Notes: generated from the sequence alone by a model not told the origin. DNA of 64,000 bases from Hedera helix (GCA_947179155.2 OX359266.1:14770098-14834097); one strand, 5' to 3'. Numbered from the stretch's first letter, positions 47,203-60,224 are shown. Made by a program: numbers and translations.

Positions 47203-48744
47203 TGGTATGATGTCGCAAACATCCAAAATTAAAATCTTACTTTGGAAAAATATTAATGTAGTAGTGTAAGCAAGAGTCGATCCCACAGAGAATGATTAAT
47301 TTAATTTTATGTTTTCGCAAACAAAAGTTGGGGGGTTTTGTAATTAAAGAAATAATTTAAATAAAACTAATTAAAATAATTATGCAAGAAATAAATAAAA
47401 ATAAAAGACCTTGGTTTCAGTCAACATCCACCATCAAGAATTTACAACTGAACAATGATGCAAAAATAAATCAATTAATATTTTGAAAATTCACCGTAGA
47501 AAGAACTACTCGCAGGTGGAATAATTTTTCTTTTCTCTCCTTAATTGTAGATAAGTAGAGCCACTTGGTCTAAATATCCTTACTAATAAACAACCTCCGG
47601 CACTTACTAAAGATTTAATTTAATAGCAGCATAAAGAATTAGAGAGATCGTTGAACTAAACAACACAAACCACTTGTTTGCATTTAATTTAGATGAATAT
47701 TCTTCCTAAGATAAAATAATCTTTTGATCTGCAAAACAATTATTAAACTTAGTTGTTTCACAAACAGCAGTAGATTAATATGAATAAAAAACTAGTAGCA
47801 CTCCTAGCAATTAAACAAATCAATCATAAAATTAAGCACAAAAAATACTCAATAATCAAAATATAAATTGAACAATTAAAATAAATTAGATCTCATAGTG
47901 TATAAATCTTGATGGCTTCAATCACTTAAACCAAGAAAAATAAATTAATTACTCATAAATATAAAGAACATTAAATAATAGAAGAGAGAATTTTTATTCT
48001 AATGAGAATTGTATCTTACAATGTGTGTCAAGCCCTCTATTTATAGGCTCCAAAATCCTCTTAACCCTAGTAGGAAGTACACTTTCCAAACCCTAATTGG
48101 AATTAAAATCCAATTTGGAATCAAAAAGTAGCTAAAATCCCGAAATAATTCTGTTTCTCAGCAAAACCACGTCGCCAAACAGCCCTTTGACCAAGTCAGC
48201 CACCGCCAGCCGACCACGCGTTGACAGCTGGCAGCTTCATCAGCTTTCTTGCACGTCCACGTCAACTGGATGACGTCATCATGCCCGCTCGCGCCTTGCA
48301 CGGCTTCAGTTTTAGCAACCGAACTCCAAACGACATCGTCCCATCTCCGCGTTCCTTCTTTCTCCAACGCGCGCATTGCGCGGAAGCCACTATTATCGTT
48401 TTTACCGTTTTGCCCCTCCGTGCTGCTTCCTTCTAAAATTACCATAATGCCATCCAACCTTTAATAAATTCCTACAAAATGAATAAAAATAATATAAAAA
48501 TACTAAAAATCCTAAAAACACATAATAATAAATAAAACTCTTAAAATACTAAAAATAAATAAAAACACATAAATAAAAAGAAGTATAAAATTACTATAAA
48601 ATTACTTAAATTAACATAAATTAACCAAAATCTTATAAAACCTATTAAAACCAGAATAAACTAAATAATTAAACATTTAAGCACACAATAAATATAAAAA
48701 CTAAGTATTGGGGAATAAAAATATTGTATAATTTAACTCTATCA
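47203..48744 (-). repeat. 3' LTR of the Athila-like element
   Basis: 1542 bp; minus-strand start TGATAGAG at 48744. Includes a TATA box (48038-48045) and a GC-rich part (48150-48440) with CGCGCATTGCGCG and AAACGACATCGT motifs. Confidence 0.85.
48038..48045 (-). promoter_or_regulatory. TATA box, 3' LTR of the Athila-like element
   Basis: Minus-strand TATAAATA in GCCTATAAATAGAGGGC; the same site is at 55625 in the 5' LTR. Confidence 0.65.
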
Positions 48745-48760
48745 AATACCCCCACACTTA
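48745..48760 (-). promoter_or_regulatory. Polypurine tract of the Athila-like element
   Basis: Minus-strand TAAGTGTGGGGGTATT adjoining the LTR, the classic Athila form. Confidence 0.82.
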
Positions 48761-50123
48761 GCTTTTTGCTCGTCATAGGGCAAAACAAGAACAAAAACTA
48801 TAAAATTAAAACTAATAACCAAATAACTTACTTGAGCAACAGATCAATATCAATTTCAACATCAGCCTCAAAGATTTTTTTTTTTTTTAAATGATAACTC
48901 AAAGAAAATTTCAAAACCATGCAAAATCTAGAATTTTAACATATTTATTAATCTTATTTTACTCAAGATCTTTTGTGTGTGTGTGATTCCAAATGTATCA
49001 AACTAATTCAAACTCAGATAAGCTTCGGTTATTAATTACCTTATAAAAGACATACAACAAAACTCAATATACTTATTTTTCACATCACTCTCAGTTAATA
49101 CAGACAAATATATACCAGAAGATCAAAAGGTTTCAAACAATTATATACACTAGGATTATTAATATGCATTTTTTTTTAAATATTTTTTCCTCTTTTTTTT
49201 TTCTTTTAATGGGTGCATTTTATGCTCCATCCCATTTTTTTTCTTTCTTCAATTTTTTTCACGGTGAGTGCATTTTATGCTCCATCTCACTAGCGAATGC
49301 GTTTTACGCTCCATCTCGCTTTTTCATGTGTTTATGAGTAGTGCGTTTTACGCTTCATCTCAACCCACCACATAATTTTTTTTTTCTTCAATAATAATCC
49401 TAAAAAATTACCTAAATCATCTCCTCCAAATTATATTTTGTCTTATATTTCGCTTCAAATAATGATAAAATAAGATATAGAGCTCAAAAATATCTTTCAT
49501 AAGCATTTAACCATTTAAACTTTCTCTTCATTAAAACTAGCTCAAATAAATGGATATAAGTGCATAAAGATTTAAAGAATCTCAAACAAAGTAATAAGCA
49601 ATAAAAAGTCAAAAATTCAGACTAAGCAAAAAATTTATCCTTTTTCCAAGAGTTATTAAATAAAAATCAAAAAATTTATCATTGGCTAAAAATTTAAAAT
49701 TCAATTAACTCATTGCTCAATTGACTCATCCTAAAAATAAAATAAAAACTACCCATTTTCGTAGGAAACACGGTTACACTTAGCATGTGCAACAAGCCTT
49801 TAAACCCCAAGGTTACCCCAAGTGGACGAGTTTTGTCTCGTAAGGGTTTGCAGTGAATTTACCCACAAAATTCAAAATTTTAAATTTTTTAAAATTTCTT
49901 AAAATTTTCAAAATATGACCTAAAACTAACAAAAATCCTAAATCCCTTCCCCCACACTTAAATTTTACATTGTCCCCAATGTAAAGTAAAATACAAAGAA
50001 AAAGGCACAGATAACTAAAACATAAATGCAAAAATTAAAACGAAAGAAAATTATACTCCCATTGGGTTGCCTCCCAAGCAGCGCCTTTGTTTATTGTCAT
50101 TGGCTCGACAGCAGCCCAAAGTA
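48761..50123 (-). mobile_element. Non-coding interior of the Athila-like element
   Basis: No gene. It contains four copies of a GCRTTTTAYGCTCCATCTC motif (49213-49360) and a block with CCCCCACACTTAAATTTTAC and ATTGTCCCCAATG (49950-49981). Near 50063-50090 is TGGGTTGCCTCCCAAGCAGC, a segment I recall from other Athila-type interiors. The tract 49740-49900 is noncoding. Confidence 0.7.
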
Positions 50124-50605
50124 CTACGTCACTCCAACTTCATGAATTTTGAGTACCCCATCCATCACGTTATTTTTTATTGGTAGATTCAGCCCCCCTT
50201 GCACGTGACATGAACGTTTTACTCCCTCTTCAACGAATAGATATTTCATATGATTGGAGAGAGTCTTTATGTGAGGATCCGAATTTTCAGGATTTTCTTA
50301 ATAAAATTAAATAAGAATGTAATTGATAAAAATTATCAAGGTGGTTAAATTAATTATTATTTTATGTGGTTTAAGGTATGTGAAGGGATTTAATTGGTAA
50401 ATTAAATCGGTATAAAGATGATAACAAATGGTGATTGAATAGAAATAATTAAAGAATAAATAAATTGTTTAAAAACAATTTATGGAAAATAAGAGAAACT
50501 TTGATGAAATTATGGATAATTGGAATGGTTGTGAAGGTACAGAAATTAAATGAGGTTTTGTGGTAATGTGAAATATGTGAAATTAAATATGTATATATAT
50601 ACATT

Positions 50606-50608
<3 letters not shown>

Positions 50609-50644
<36 letters not shown>
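50609..50644. repeat. (AT)n microsatellite
   Basis: About 18 AT units in the solo LTR. Confidence 0.9.
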
Positions 50645-50647
<3 letters not shown>

Positions 50648-52032
50648 TAAGTGATAATTATAAATGTTATTAATTATGAAAGTAAAAGGATTGATAATTA
50701 AATTAATCCAATTTTAAATGAAAAACAAATGAGGAAGTTAATAAAATTGTAATTATTGATTTTAGATTTAATTAAGAATTATGGTGAAAATTTAGAATTT
50801 GATTGAGAAGAAATGTAATTATATAAATTATATAATAATGAATTATATAATTTATATAAGAACATTAATGTAGTGTATAAAGGAAATTATAATTATATAA
50901 ATTATATAAGAATAAATTATATAATTTATATAAGAAAATTAAAATAATGAGAGAGTTAGTAAATGTGAAAATATTGATTTATTGATAATTATGGAGGAAT
51001 TTAAGAAATTATTTAAGAAATGAGAATGTAAATATATAAATTATATAATATTAAATTACATAATTTATATATAAAGAAATTATTGTAAATATTAAAGAAA
51101 TTGAATAATAAATAAGAAAAAAGAATGTTGTAAGTTATTAAAAATTATATTTATGTATAATGAAATTATTATGACTTTTATGAAGAATAATATTTCGGAA
51201 ACGTGAACATGTTAATGTAACATGTTATCCGAGTAACGGAGTGATAAATTATGAAAAATAATTTTTATAAGTCATGTGAATTATTTTATGAATTTTGGAG
51301 GTATAAATTACCTCAAATAGTTATATGCATGGCGTTATGTGTGTACAAAATTTGTCAAGAAAAGTACCCAAAAGTGGTATTAAAATTATTCATAAATCAT
51401 ATTATGAATTTTGGTAAATTAAAATAAATATTTTGTATTTATTATATAAAATATTTATTACACGAAATAATTACGTAATGCTTTAAAATTTTAAATTTTG
51501 CATGAAATTTCTGGAAACTTCCAAGTTTGCTGTGTGGCTAAGGCGGTGGAAATAATTTAGTCCAAATTGGTTTACTTTGTTGGTTATAAAAAGGAAGCAA
51601 AGGAATAAGAAAGAAAAGAAAATAAAAATAAAGAAAGAAAGGAAAAGAAAAATAAAACAAAAACTCTCTCTCTCTCTCCATTGTTGTTCTACCGAAGCCA
51701 CCACCCGCCACCAAGCAACCACCATGCCACCGCAAGAGAGAAGGTTTGGTGCCATCCAAGTGAAAGGAAGCTTCAAGGAAGGTATACAAATTTAATTTTG
51801 GAATTTATTTTGTATTTATGGAGACAAAATATTTTTATGGAAAAATTGGAAATAATTATTTCAAATAATTTTAGGATGTATATCTATGATTTACATGATT
51901 TTTGGGAGTAGTTTTGATGTGAAAAGTTGGAACAAAATGATATATTTTGTGCAAAGTTGGTACACTGTGCGAAGAATGAGGAGGAAAGATTTTGGAACAG
52001 TCCGCGCATTGCGCGACTGTTCAGGAAGGCGG

Positions 52033-52107
52033 GCCAAAAACGACGTCGTTTTTGGCTGCGCCATGCGCGGCTTTCAGTTCCCGCCACGCCAAACGACGTC
52101 GTTTGGC
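52033..52107. promoter_or_regulatory. Two perfect palindromes centred on GACGTC
   Basis: 52033-52056 (24 bp) and 52088-52107 (20 bp) are exact palindromes with core AACGACGTCGTT. GACGTC is the C-box core bound by plant bZIP factors. The motif recurs in the LTRs at 55916 (AAACGACGTCGT), 48332 (AAACGACATCGT) and 27193 (AAACGACGTTGT). A regulatory role is inference. Confidence 0.5.
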
Positions 52108-54764
52108 TGGCGTAAACAGATGAAGTCGCGTGTAATGCGCGGCGGCCGACGCACGCTGAAAAATGACCGGCGTGCCCCTGACCTTTTCAGTTAATACCGA
52201 CTGTATCCCTGACCCTCGGCCAATTACGGAAATACCTCCGGCCTTTCTGAGAAATGCCGAATGAGTCCTAAAGTCGCGGAAATGACGGAGATACCCCTGG
52301 ACTTTCCGGAAAATTCCGGTTATGTCCCTAAGGGCGTGTGTAAAAATTGTTTAAAAACTGTAAAAAATTCTAGAAAAATACTAAAAATATAGAAATGATG
52401 TTTGGGCATTAAATTTAACATTTTTGTAAAAATATTAAATATTGGAGATTAATATTTAAATATTTTAAATATTAATCTAATGAGTTTAAAGGTTAGAAAA
52501 TGAATAAATAAATATTCAGACAACCAGAAATGTTAAATTTTATCCGATGAGCCGGGTTGTCCGTATTAGAGGTGTTGGATATTAAGTTAAATGAATATTT
52601 TAAGGAACGAGGTTAATATAATTGGCCATATAAATTAATAATTGGCTTAGAGATGATTTTAATTAAGTAAATTAATATCATAAGGAGATAAATAATTATT
52701 ATTTGATTATTTTATGATCATGGGTTGATCGAGTTAAGGGTTTGAGCTAACAATTTAAATAACTGGACGCCAGGCAAGTTCTTCAGTCCCTTTTTATGTT
52801 AAATGTTGGACTCTTATGATATATAATTCTTGTTTTAACTGCATACAAGTTATGTGTTACGTGATACGTGATAAATATGACCACAATGTGTACTTTGTGC
52901 AACAATATGAATATATATGAGATATATTGCTATGGTAGAAGCACAAGCACATGATATATGACACACACCAAGCATGATAAGGTATGTGCTATGTGAAGTA
53001 TAACTGTTGAACTTGCTGAGCCGTTGTGCTCATTACTTGCTTAATAAACATTTTTGCAGGAAAGAAATGAATTTCAAGAATATTGGATTATGTTAGAGAT
53101 GAATTGCCTAGAAAGTAGAAAACGTGACTGCTATATTGTTAATATTATAATTCAATGTGAGAAATTTATTAAATTACTGTGATGAATTGTATGTATATGT
53201 AAGTTGAACATGGATATGATAACAGTTCGATTATGAACTGTGGTTTATCAGGATAATTGTTACGATATAAATTATTATATGTTTGATTACGAATGACGCA
53301 ATATGGAATATTTGTATGGAAATAAATAACAGTAAATTTTGAATGATGAGATTTAAGATAGTGGTAATAGAAAGGAAAAGTAAAGGTTACGATTCAGGGA
53401 CTAGGATCCAAATGTAAGAATTTTAAATGTTCAAATATTTTAATACAATGATTGGATTGAGAAAAGGAAAAAGAAAAATTTATACCGAAAAATTGGTACT
53501 TGATGATTTTAAAATCATTTTAATGGATAAAAGAAGGTGATTAAAGATTTATTAACGGACCGAAATTTGGACGTAAGGAAGATAATGTATCATAAATACA
53601 AAATTTAAGGTATGAATAAGGGTCGAATTTCTGGGTCGTTACACTTTATATTGGGAATGGAATCCTGCAAAATAAAAGATAAAAATTTGTTATGAGTAAT
53701 AGGTAATGGAATGGAAATAATTGCATTATTATCAAAAATCATTGGCAAAGAATTTAATGAAGCTTCATCCTCCTTCAAATCTTGTTTCAGCTCAATTGTT
53801 TCTTCTTCCTCTAACTCCAAATTGTTGGTAATCGCAATCTTTAACTTTTCCTTGTTTATTTCCTCAACAACTTCCGCCACCTTAGACATGTCATTATCAA
53901 AAATACCATCATCGTCTACATTAACATTGTCCGTTTTATTGATGTTGTTTGCTTTCTCTTGCTTTGGTGATTGAGGGACTGTCTTTTCTGGATCTTTTAT
54001 ATCGCTACCACTTCTTAACACTTGTGCACTTGTATTCTCTGTTAGATTATCCACCGTTTGAGAAGGTACTTGCTCAGACTTTTGCTCTTCCAATTGATCG
54101 GTTGTGATTTGTCCCATTTGAGTACCCAAACACTGAATAATCGCATTAGTTTCTTGAATACGTGCCTTCATGTCTTGTTGAAATTGCAAAGTATCTTGTT
54201 GAAATTGCAAATTATTAATTTCAATTAATTTAATCATATCCTCTAAAGACATATCAGAATTAAATGATTGGCCCTGTTGTTGTTGGGGATATGGCTGAAC
54301 GTATTGTTGACAACTTGAAAATTTCTGATTTGTAGACGGATTCATGTGTGGATTCTCATAGCCAAAATTAGGTTGATCCCTCCATCTTGAATTATACGCG
54401 TTTGAATAGGGATCATATCTCCACTGGGGTTGACCAGGGAAACCACTTGCTATATTGACTTGCTCATAGGACTCCTCTTGAAGAATGAGACACATATTAG
54501 TTGGATGTCCTACCACCGCACAAATTCTACAAGCTTCCATTGGTTGTGCATTACCTGCAACCATTTGATAAACAAGAGAAGTTAGGGTATCAATTTGTTG
54601 CTTAAGAGAAGAAATAGTTACCTCATTGTCATAATCATGCATGACTTCCATCCTTAACCTACACCACTAAATTAAATTATGAAAAACTAATAAAATCTAA
54701 AAAAATAAAAAAATTACTAAATTAAATACATATTTACAAAAGCACAAAATTAAATTAAAATCAT

Positions 54765-54787
54765 TCCCCGGCAACGGCGCCAAAATT
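54765..54787 (-). promoter_or_regulatory. Primer-binding site of the Athila-like element
   Basis: Minus-strand TTTTGGCGCCGTTGCCGGGG next to the 5' LTR, the intact Athila-type site. Confidence 0.85.
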
Positions 54788-56306
54788 TGGTGTGATGTCG
54801 CAAACAGCCAAAAATAAAATCTTACTTTGGAAAAATATTAATGTAGTAGTGTAAGCAAGAGTCGATCCCACAAAGAATGATTAATTTAATTTTATGTTTT
54901 CGCAAACAAAAGTTGGGGGTTTTTTGTAATTAAAGAGATAATTTAAATAAAACTAATTAAAATAATTATGCAAGAAATAAATAAAAATAAAAAACCTTGG
55001 TTTAAGTCAACATCCACCATCAAGAATTTACAACTGATCACTGATGCAAAAATAAATCAATTAATATTTTGAAAATTCACCGTAGAAAGAACTACTCGCA
55101 GGTGGAATAATTTTTCTTTTCTCTCCTTAATTGTAGATAAGTAGAGCCACTTGGTCTAAATATCCTTACTAATAAACAACCTCCGGCACTTACTAAAGAT
55201 TTAATTTAATAGCAGCATAAAGAATTAGAGAGATCGTTGAACTAAACAACACAAACCACTTGTTTGCATTTAATTTAGATGAATATTCTTCCTAAGATAA
55301 AATAATCTTTTGATCTGCAAAACAATTATTAAACTTAGTTGCTTTACAAACAGCAGTAGATTAATATGAATAATAAACTAGTAGTACTCCTAGCAATTAA
55401 ACAAATCAATCATAAAATTACGCACAGAAAAATATTCAATAATCAAAATATAAATTGAACAATTAAAATAAATTAGATCTCACAGTATATAAATCTTGAT
55501 GGCTTCAATCACTTAAACCAAGAAAAATAAATTAAGTACTCATAAATATAAAGAACACTAAATAATAGAAGAGAGAATTTTTATTCTAATGAGAGTTGTA
55601 TCTTACATTGTGTGTCAAGCCCTCTATTTATAGGCTCCAAAATCCTCTTAACCCTAGTAGGAAGTACACTTTCCAAACCCTAATTGGAATTAAAATCCAA
55701 TTTGGAATCAAAAAGTAGCTAAAATCCCGAAATAATTCTGTTTCTCAGCAAAACCGCGTCGCCAAACAGTCCTTTGACCAAGTCAGCCACCGCTAGCCGA
55801 CCACGCGTTGACAGCTGGCAGCTTCATCAGCTTTCTTGCGCGTCCGCGTCAGCTGGATGATGTCATCATGCCCGCCCGCGCCTTGCGCGGCTTCAGTTTT
55901 AGCAACTGAACTCCAAACGACGTCGTCCCATCTCGCGTTCCTTCTTTCTCCAACGCGCGCATTGCTCGGAAGCCACTATTGCCATTTTTACCGTTTTGCC
56001 CCTCCGTGCTACTTCCTTCTAAAATTACCATAATGCCATCCAACCTTTAATAAATTCCTACAAAATGAATAAAAATAATATAAAAATACTAAAAATCCTA
56101 AAAACACATAATAATAAATATAACTCCTAAAATACTAAAAATAAATAAAAAGAAGTATAAAAATACTATAAAATTGCTTAAATTAACTAAAATCCTATAA
56201 AATCTATTAAAACCAAAATAAACTAAATAATTAAATATTTAAGCACACAATAAATATAAAAACTAAGTATTGGGGAATAAAAATATCGTATAATTTAACT
56301 CTATCA
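54788..56306 (-). repeat. 5' LTR of the Athila-like element
   Basis: 1519 bp; aligns with 47203-48744 over its length, with short deletions near 56140-56180. TATA box at 55625-55632. Carries the intact C-box-like motif near 55916. Confidence 0.85.
55625..55632 (-). promoter_or_regulatory. TATA box, 5' LTR of the Athila-like element
   Basis: Minus-strand TATAAATA in GCCTATAAATAGAGGGC. Confidence 0.68.
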
Positions 56307-56428
56307 CATAATCGTAATAGTAAGTTATGTATACTTAATTTATACTATGATAATAGAATAAATTAAATAGCTTAATATTTATATTTTATTATTTTGAAAA
56401 TACTAATTATAAATTAATATGAGGAGTC

Positions 56429-56430
<2 letters not shown>

Positions 56431-56517
<87 letters not shown>
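56431..56517. repeat. (ATT)n microsatellite in the copia 3' LTR
   Basis: 29 ATT units at the place equivalent to 2992-3093 in the 5' LTR. The flank on the right (TTTAGTTCCTAAATGG) matches 9959 on. Confidence 0.95.
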
Positions 56518-57103
56518 TAGTTCCTAAATGGTTTAGAAATTAATTACTAAGAGTACTCTCATATTAAATAATTAAGTTCTTAACGAGTTTAGAAATTATA
56601 ATTATTATATTAAATTAATTTAGTTCATAATTAGATTGAGAGTTAAATTAAAACCCTATTCTTAAAGAGTTTAGGATGGTTTGATAAGTTTACAAATAAG
56701 AGAAATTTTATTATGATTTAGGTAACACACATGTTCTCTACATCTATGATGTTAGAAGAGAGAAAAAGCTAGGGTTTACCATAACTTACTTCTTGAATTT
56801 ATATTTTTATTGGTGGATCACCTCTAGAGGCTACACATTTGGGTAGCTAACGTTGATCTAAGAAATTTAATCGGTGGATTTGGAGAAGAACGTGAAGAAA
56901 TTGGAGTTGAACTCGTACCTGTGGAAGCTCAATATCTACAAGAGTATAACTCTCTAACTTCTTCTTGTTTAATTAATAGTTGCACATGTATGTCGATCCT
57001 GGATTATGGTTTATAGACAATTTAAAATCTAATTTTACTATGCTTCTACTGTTATTATGCAATTTGATTATATGATTATGATTTTTTACAAGCTAACATC
57101 TAG

Positions 57104-57832
57104 GAGCTTGTCCTAGCAATATATAGTCCAAGAACAAATCAATGATTGTCCATACACTTAGGGGCTCAAAAACTTATCATACAGTTATGAGTCACGAACT
57201 CACCATAAGTATGAGTTTTAAGAATTTACTTACAACTATCAAGTATACATATGAGAAAAGAATCACATTTTCGTCATATATATAACCAATAACATAATAT
57301 GGATTTTAATGATTATCCATATAGTAGACTAAGTGGTTATTAAACCAAGAACAAATCCCCTACATATGCAAAGGTTTGTCCAACTTAGCTACTGACATGA
57401 GTCATTAATTGAAACCCAACTAACACCTAACTCCTTCGTTTAACCTAAATTTTTCTTAATTCATACTTTAGCATTCACAACTCTTTATGAGTTCATGTTT
57501 AAATGTCTATTACAAATCACTTTACGATCTCATAGCATCCTATTACACTTTTCTAAATCTTATCATAAGATATTTATTATCATTTGTCTTAATTTATATT
57601 TCTCGAATCGGGTACTCTATGACCCTGTTTCTATTCATTCCTCATATATCTCTTTAAAATCCTCTTTTGAATCTTCCCCTATATTTTTTTATTTATCATT
57701 TTATATCTATATTTCATCTCTTAATAACTAAAATCAATTTGAGATTTCTTACCACCTTCATCATCCTCTCTCCGGTTACAGCCTAAGGAACTCTTACATA
57801 AAATTTATAACCTAACAACTCTGATATCAACC
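57104..57832 (-). mobile_element. Interior of the older gypsy element, right part
   Basis: Reverse complement of this stretch matches the interior of the 4-kb element (41450-41760) to about 57440. Near 57818-57830 is a minus-strand primer-like site, TTGATATCAGAG. No coding frame of value; the 78-codon frame at 57495-57731 has no known domain. Confidence 0.65.
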
Positions 57833-58459
57833 TGTGACTCACATCCCATACAAGGGATAACACCTCATAGATGTACCTATCAGCTTTCCACCTATATTTT
57901 AGGTATCCCTTACTGAAAGTCTGGCTGCGGTGCATCCTACACAAGTGAGTTGCCAACAAGAGGCTCGTGGCTTTTTCTTTATGGTTCTGATACTAACCTG
58001 TAATGCCTCCAAATTTGAACACCTATTGTAGCGGACCTGGAGTATAACGATACAACTTCTATCTTCATATTTTTAACATTCAACCATATTATAATTAACA
58101 AAATCTCCCTTTGATACCAATTAAATACAAACACTTTCTTTCATTCCAGAATTCGCAACATTTACAATCTCTTATTATAATTTCAGATCATCCCTACTAT
58201 GATCTATTCTATAACATCTTAGAATCATATATACAATGATTTTATCGATTACATTAGTCATGAGTATTCACGTACTCACATTCAATTTTAAGTTTCCATC
58301 TACAAAATTTTCTTTCACTAACTATCAGCGAATTATAGTATTTACAATCGTCTAACATAACTAGAGATTATAAACTTAGTTTTCTAACCTGTAGCATATA
58401 GATTACAATTACCCCAAATGATTTACGTCAATATATTAGATCATTCTTAACAATAGAGG
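57833..58459 (-). mobile_element. LTR end of the older gypsy element, with a second primer-like site
   Basis: The LTR 3' end is at the minus-strand GTGAGTCACA (57833). A second LTR-end and primer pair (minus-strand GGAGGCATTACA, then TTAGTATCAGAAC) lies at about 57985-58010. No gene. The border to the copia LTR near 58460 is approximate. Confidence 0.45.
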
Positions 58460-60224
58460 TGATGATTTATAATATTCATGAATATAAAATTAGTTATATA
58501 TAAATAACGAAAGCATGGTAAAATCAGAATTTAAAATTTTACAAATCATAACCGGGATCGACCTTTATGTGTAATTATTAATTAGCAAGAAGGAGATAAA
58601 GAATTATAGCCTTGTAGAACAAAGCTTCATCAGGTACAAGTTCAACTCTAATTCCTTCGCATTCTCCTTGAATTCCACCGATTAGATTCCTTTGATCAAT
58701 ATAAGTCACCTAAGTGTTTGGCCTCTAGAGGTGATCCATCAAGGAATAATAATGATCCAAGAAATGGGTGGTGGCTAACCCTATTATTCTCTCTCAATAC
58801 TTGTGAAATAGTGTGTAACTTTAATCCATAATAAAACTCCTCTTATTTATAGATATAGACAATCTTCCTAAACTATTTAAGAATAGGATTTTTAATTAAG
58901 CTCTTAATCCAATTAGAAACTAATATAAGAGTACTCTTATTTATTAATTCTTAAATCATTTAGGAACTAAATAATAATAATGTAATAATAATAATAATAA
59001 CTCATCTTTTTAATTTATAATTTGCATTTTCAAAATACTAAATAATAAATATTAAGATATTTAATTTATTTAATTTATTCTATCACCACAGTATAAATTA
59101 AATATACTTAATCTATTATTACGATTATGCCATTTACTTCTTAAATAAATATTTTTCTTTTGCGTTGTGACACTTTAGGTTCTCCATATTAAACCGGTTG
59201 TAGAATAAATCAATTAGAATAATTTTAATCTTATTTAAATAAATAAATTAAAATATTTAATTCATTTAAATAAATAATATTTATTCCACAATAAGGGTAA
59301 GCCTCCTCAGTGATCAACGACTTTTCAAATAATATAGATTTAAATATTTAATCATTAAAGAACCTTTCAGCGAATAGTTACTGTACAATTCAATCATTCT
59401 ACCATATAATGTCTCAATCAAATATAAGACATGGATTTACTATTAAGTCTTATTTTATTTGATCATATGCATTTCGATTTTCAAATGCACAAGTCTATTT
59501 AATGTAAATTAGAAACTCCTTTCTAATTTTGGTTCTGCCTTGAGCAATGGCTATTGAGTTGTCATTTATCGAATCGCATATGACATTCTCTTCTTTTATT
59601 AGAAGTGATAGATTCTTTGTTGATCATTCACATATCTCCATATATAACTTATTATACCCATACATACCCTTTGATATACCCTAAAGGTCTTAAAGAATAT
59701 GTCAAAGCATAACTCATCATACACAAGATATTATGATGATTTCAAGTTTAAGGATTACTTGTACTACTATCACATTAGGAATTTCTATTGACAGGCGAGT
59801 AAAACTCCGTTAGGTAATCCTTTAGCGAGTCATGTTCAGTGACCTTATTCTCTAATAAGCACCTACGTACTTACTTTAGTGTCTCTATACAAATGATTAT
59901 AAGATCAATCATCCTATTTATAAGAGCAAGCATAGTTTGTATTAATATATCTAGATTCGTTAATCCTCATTTTAGTGATCCCACTATTAGGAATAATTTT
60001 AGCTTTTAGCTATATTGAATTTAAATCTCATTAGCATGATTATCATCATAATTCTAAAAGTCTTGCTTAAAACTATGGGTTTATTCATTTAATTAATTCA
60101 ACCAATTAGTCTTGAATAAAGAAATGGCTTTAAATAAAACTATTATCAATAAACGAATAAGATTACAAAGTAAATACTTTATCACATCAAATATGATTGG
60201 CTTGAAGGCATACTACTTTTAATC
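58460..60224 (-). repeat. Second copia element: 3' LTR
   Basis: Aligns in reverse with the copia LTRs above, including the GTGGATCAC..CTAGAGG block (near 58724) and a TATA box (58844-58851). It has about 11 ATAATA-type units (58971-59000) where the other LTRs have long ATT arrays. About 1.77 kb; the left edge is approximate. Confidence 0.75.
58844..58851 (-). promoter_or_regulatory. TATA box of the second copia LTR
   Basis: Minus-strand TATAAATA in TCTATAAATAAGAGG. Confidence 0.6.

Larger units (their letters stand above)
50270..53643 (+). mobile_element. Gypsy solo LTR, 3.37 kb
   Basis: TGTGAGGATCC..GTCGTTACA, flanked by an exact CTTTA duplication (50265-50269, 53644-53648). It has no primer site, polypurine tract or coding domains. 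The outer ~170 and ~130 bp match the shortened LTR inside 39805-40637. Inside are an (AT)n tract (50609-50644), repeated AATTATATAA palindromes (50818-51070), GC-rich palindromes (52033-52107), and a region (52160-52330) with repeated CCCTGACCTTT-like blocks. Frames within it are chance. Confidence 0.85.
50124..54651 (-). pseudogene. Gag-like ORF of the Athila-like element, split by a solo LTR
   Basis: From ATG 54651 the frame is open to 53644, then continues after the LTR insertion from 50264 to a stop at 50124-50126. That is 383 codons with the stop and no other interruption, counting the target duplication once. It begins MEVMHDYDNEVTISSLKQQ, then has MEACRICAVVGHPTNMC (zinc-knuckle-like), an RYDPYSNAYNSRWRDQPNFG block, a Gln-rich part, a long acidic helix, and a basic C-terminus. 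It lacks the capsid-like gag domain present at 12963-13517. The complete ORF suggests it was coding until the LTR inserted; its job could be RNA or particle binding. Confidence 0.75.
47203..56306 (-). mobile_element. Athila-like non-autonomous element with gag-like ORF
   Basis: Duplication CATAA (47198-47202 and 56307-56311). On the minus strand: 5' LTR (54788-56306), primer site, gag-like ORF (starting 54651), interior, polypurine tract, 3' LTR (47203-48744). No protease, RT or integrase is present. The LTRs start TGATAGAG like the LTR at 25993-27616, and the gag matches the array units, so the two elements are cousins. A solo gypsy LTR sits in its gag. Confidence 0.88.
46104..57098 (+). repeat. 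Copia 3' LTR, interrupted
   Basis: Pieces 46104-47202 and 56312-57098 rejoin to about 1.89 kb and align with the 5' LTR. They are split by an Athila-like element with duplication CATAA. It ends AGCTAACA at 57098, followed by TCTAG. Confidence 0.82.

Noticed and set aside
51886..52194. 102-codon GC-rich frame
   Set aside because: It spans palindromes inside a solo LTR and overlaps open frames in two other readings; no domain.
50270..53643. Possible complete small retroelement
   Set aside because: There is no internal primer site, polypurine tract or repeated end; its ends are those of one LTR with a target duplication.
57495..57731. 78-codon frame rich in Ser, Ile and Phe
   Set aside because: No family recognised, and it sits in a non-coding retroelement interior.
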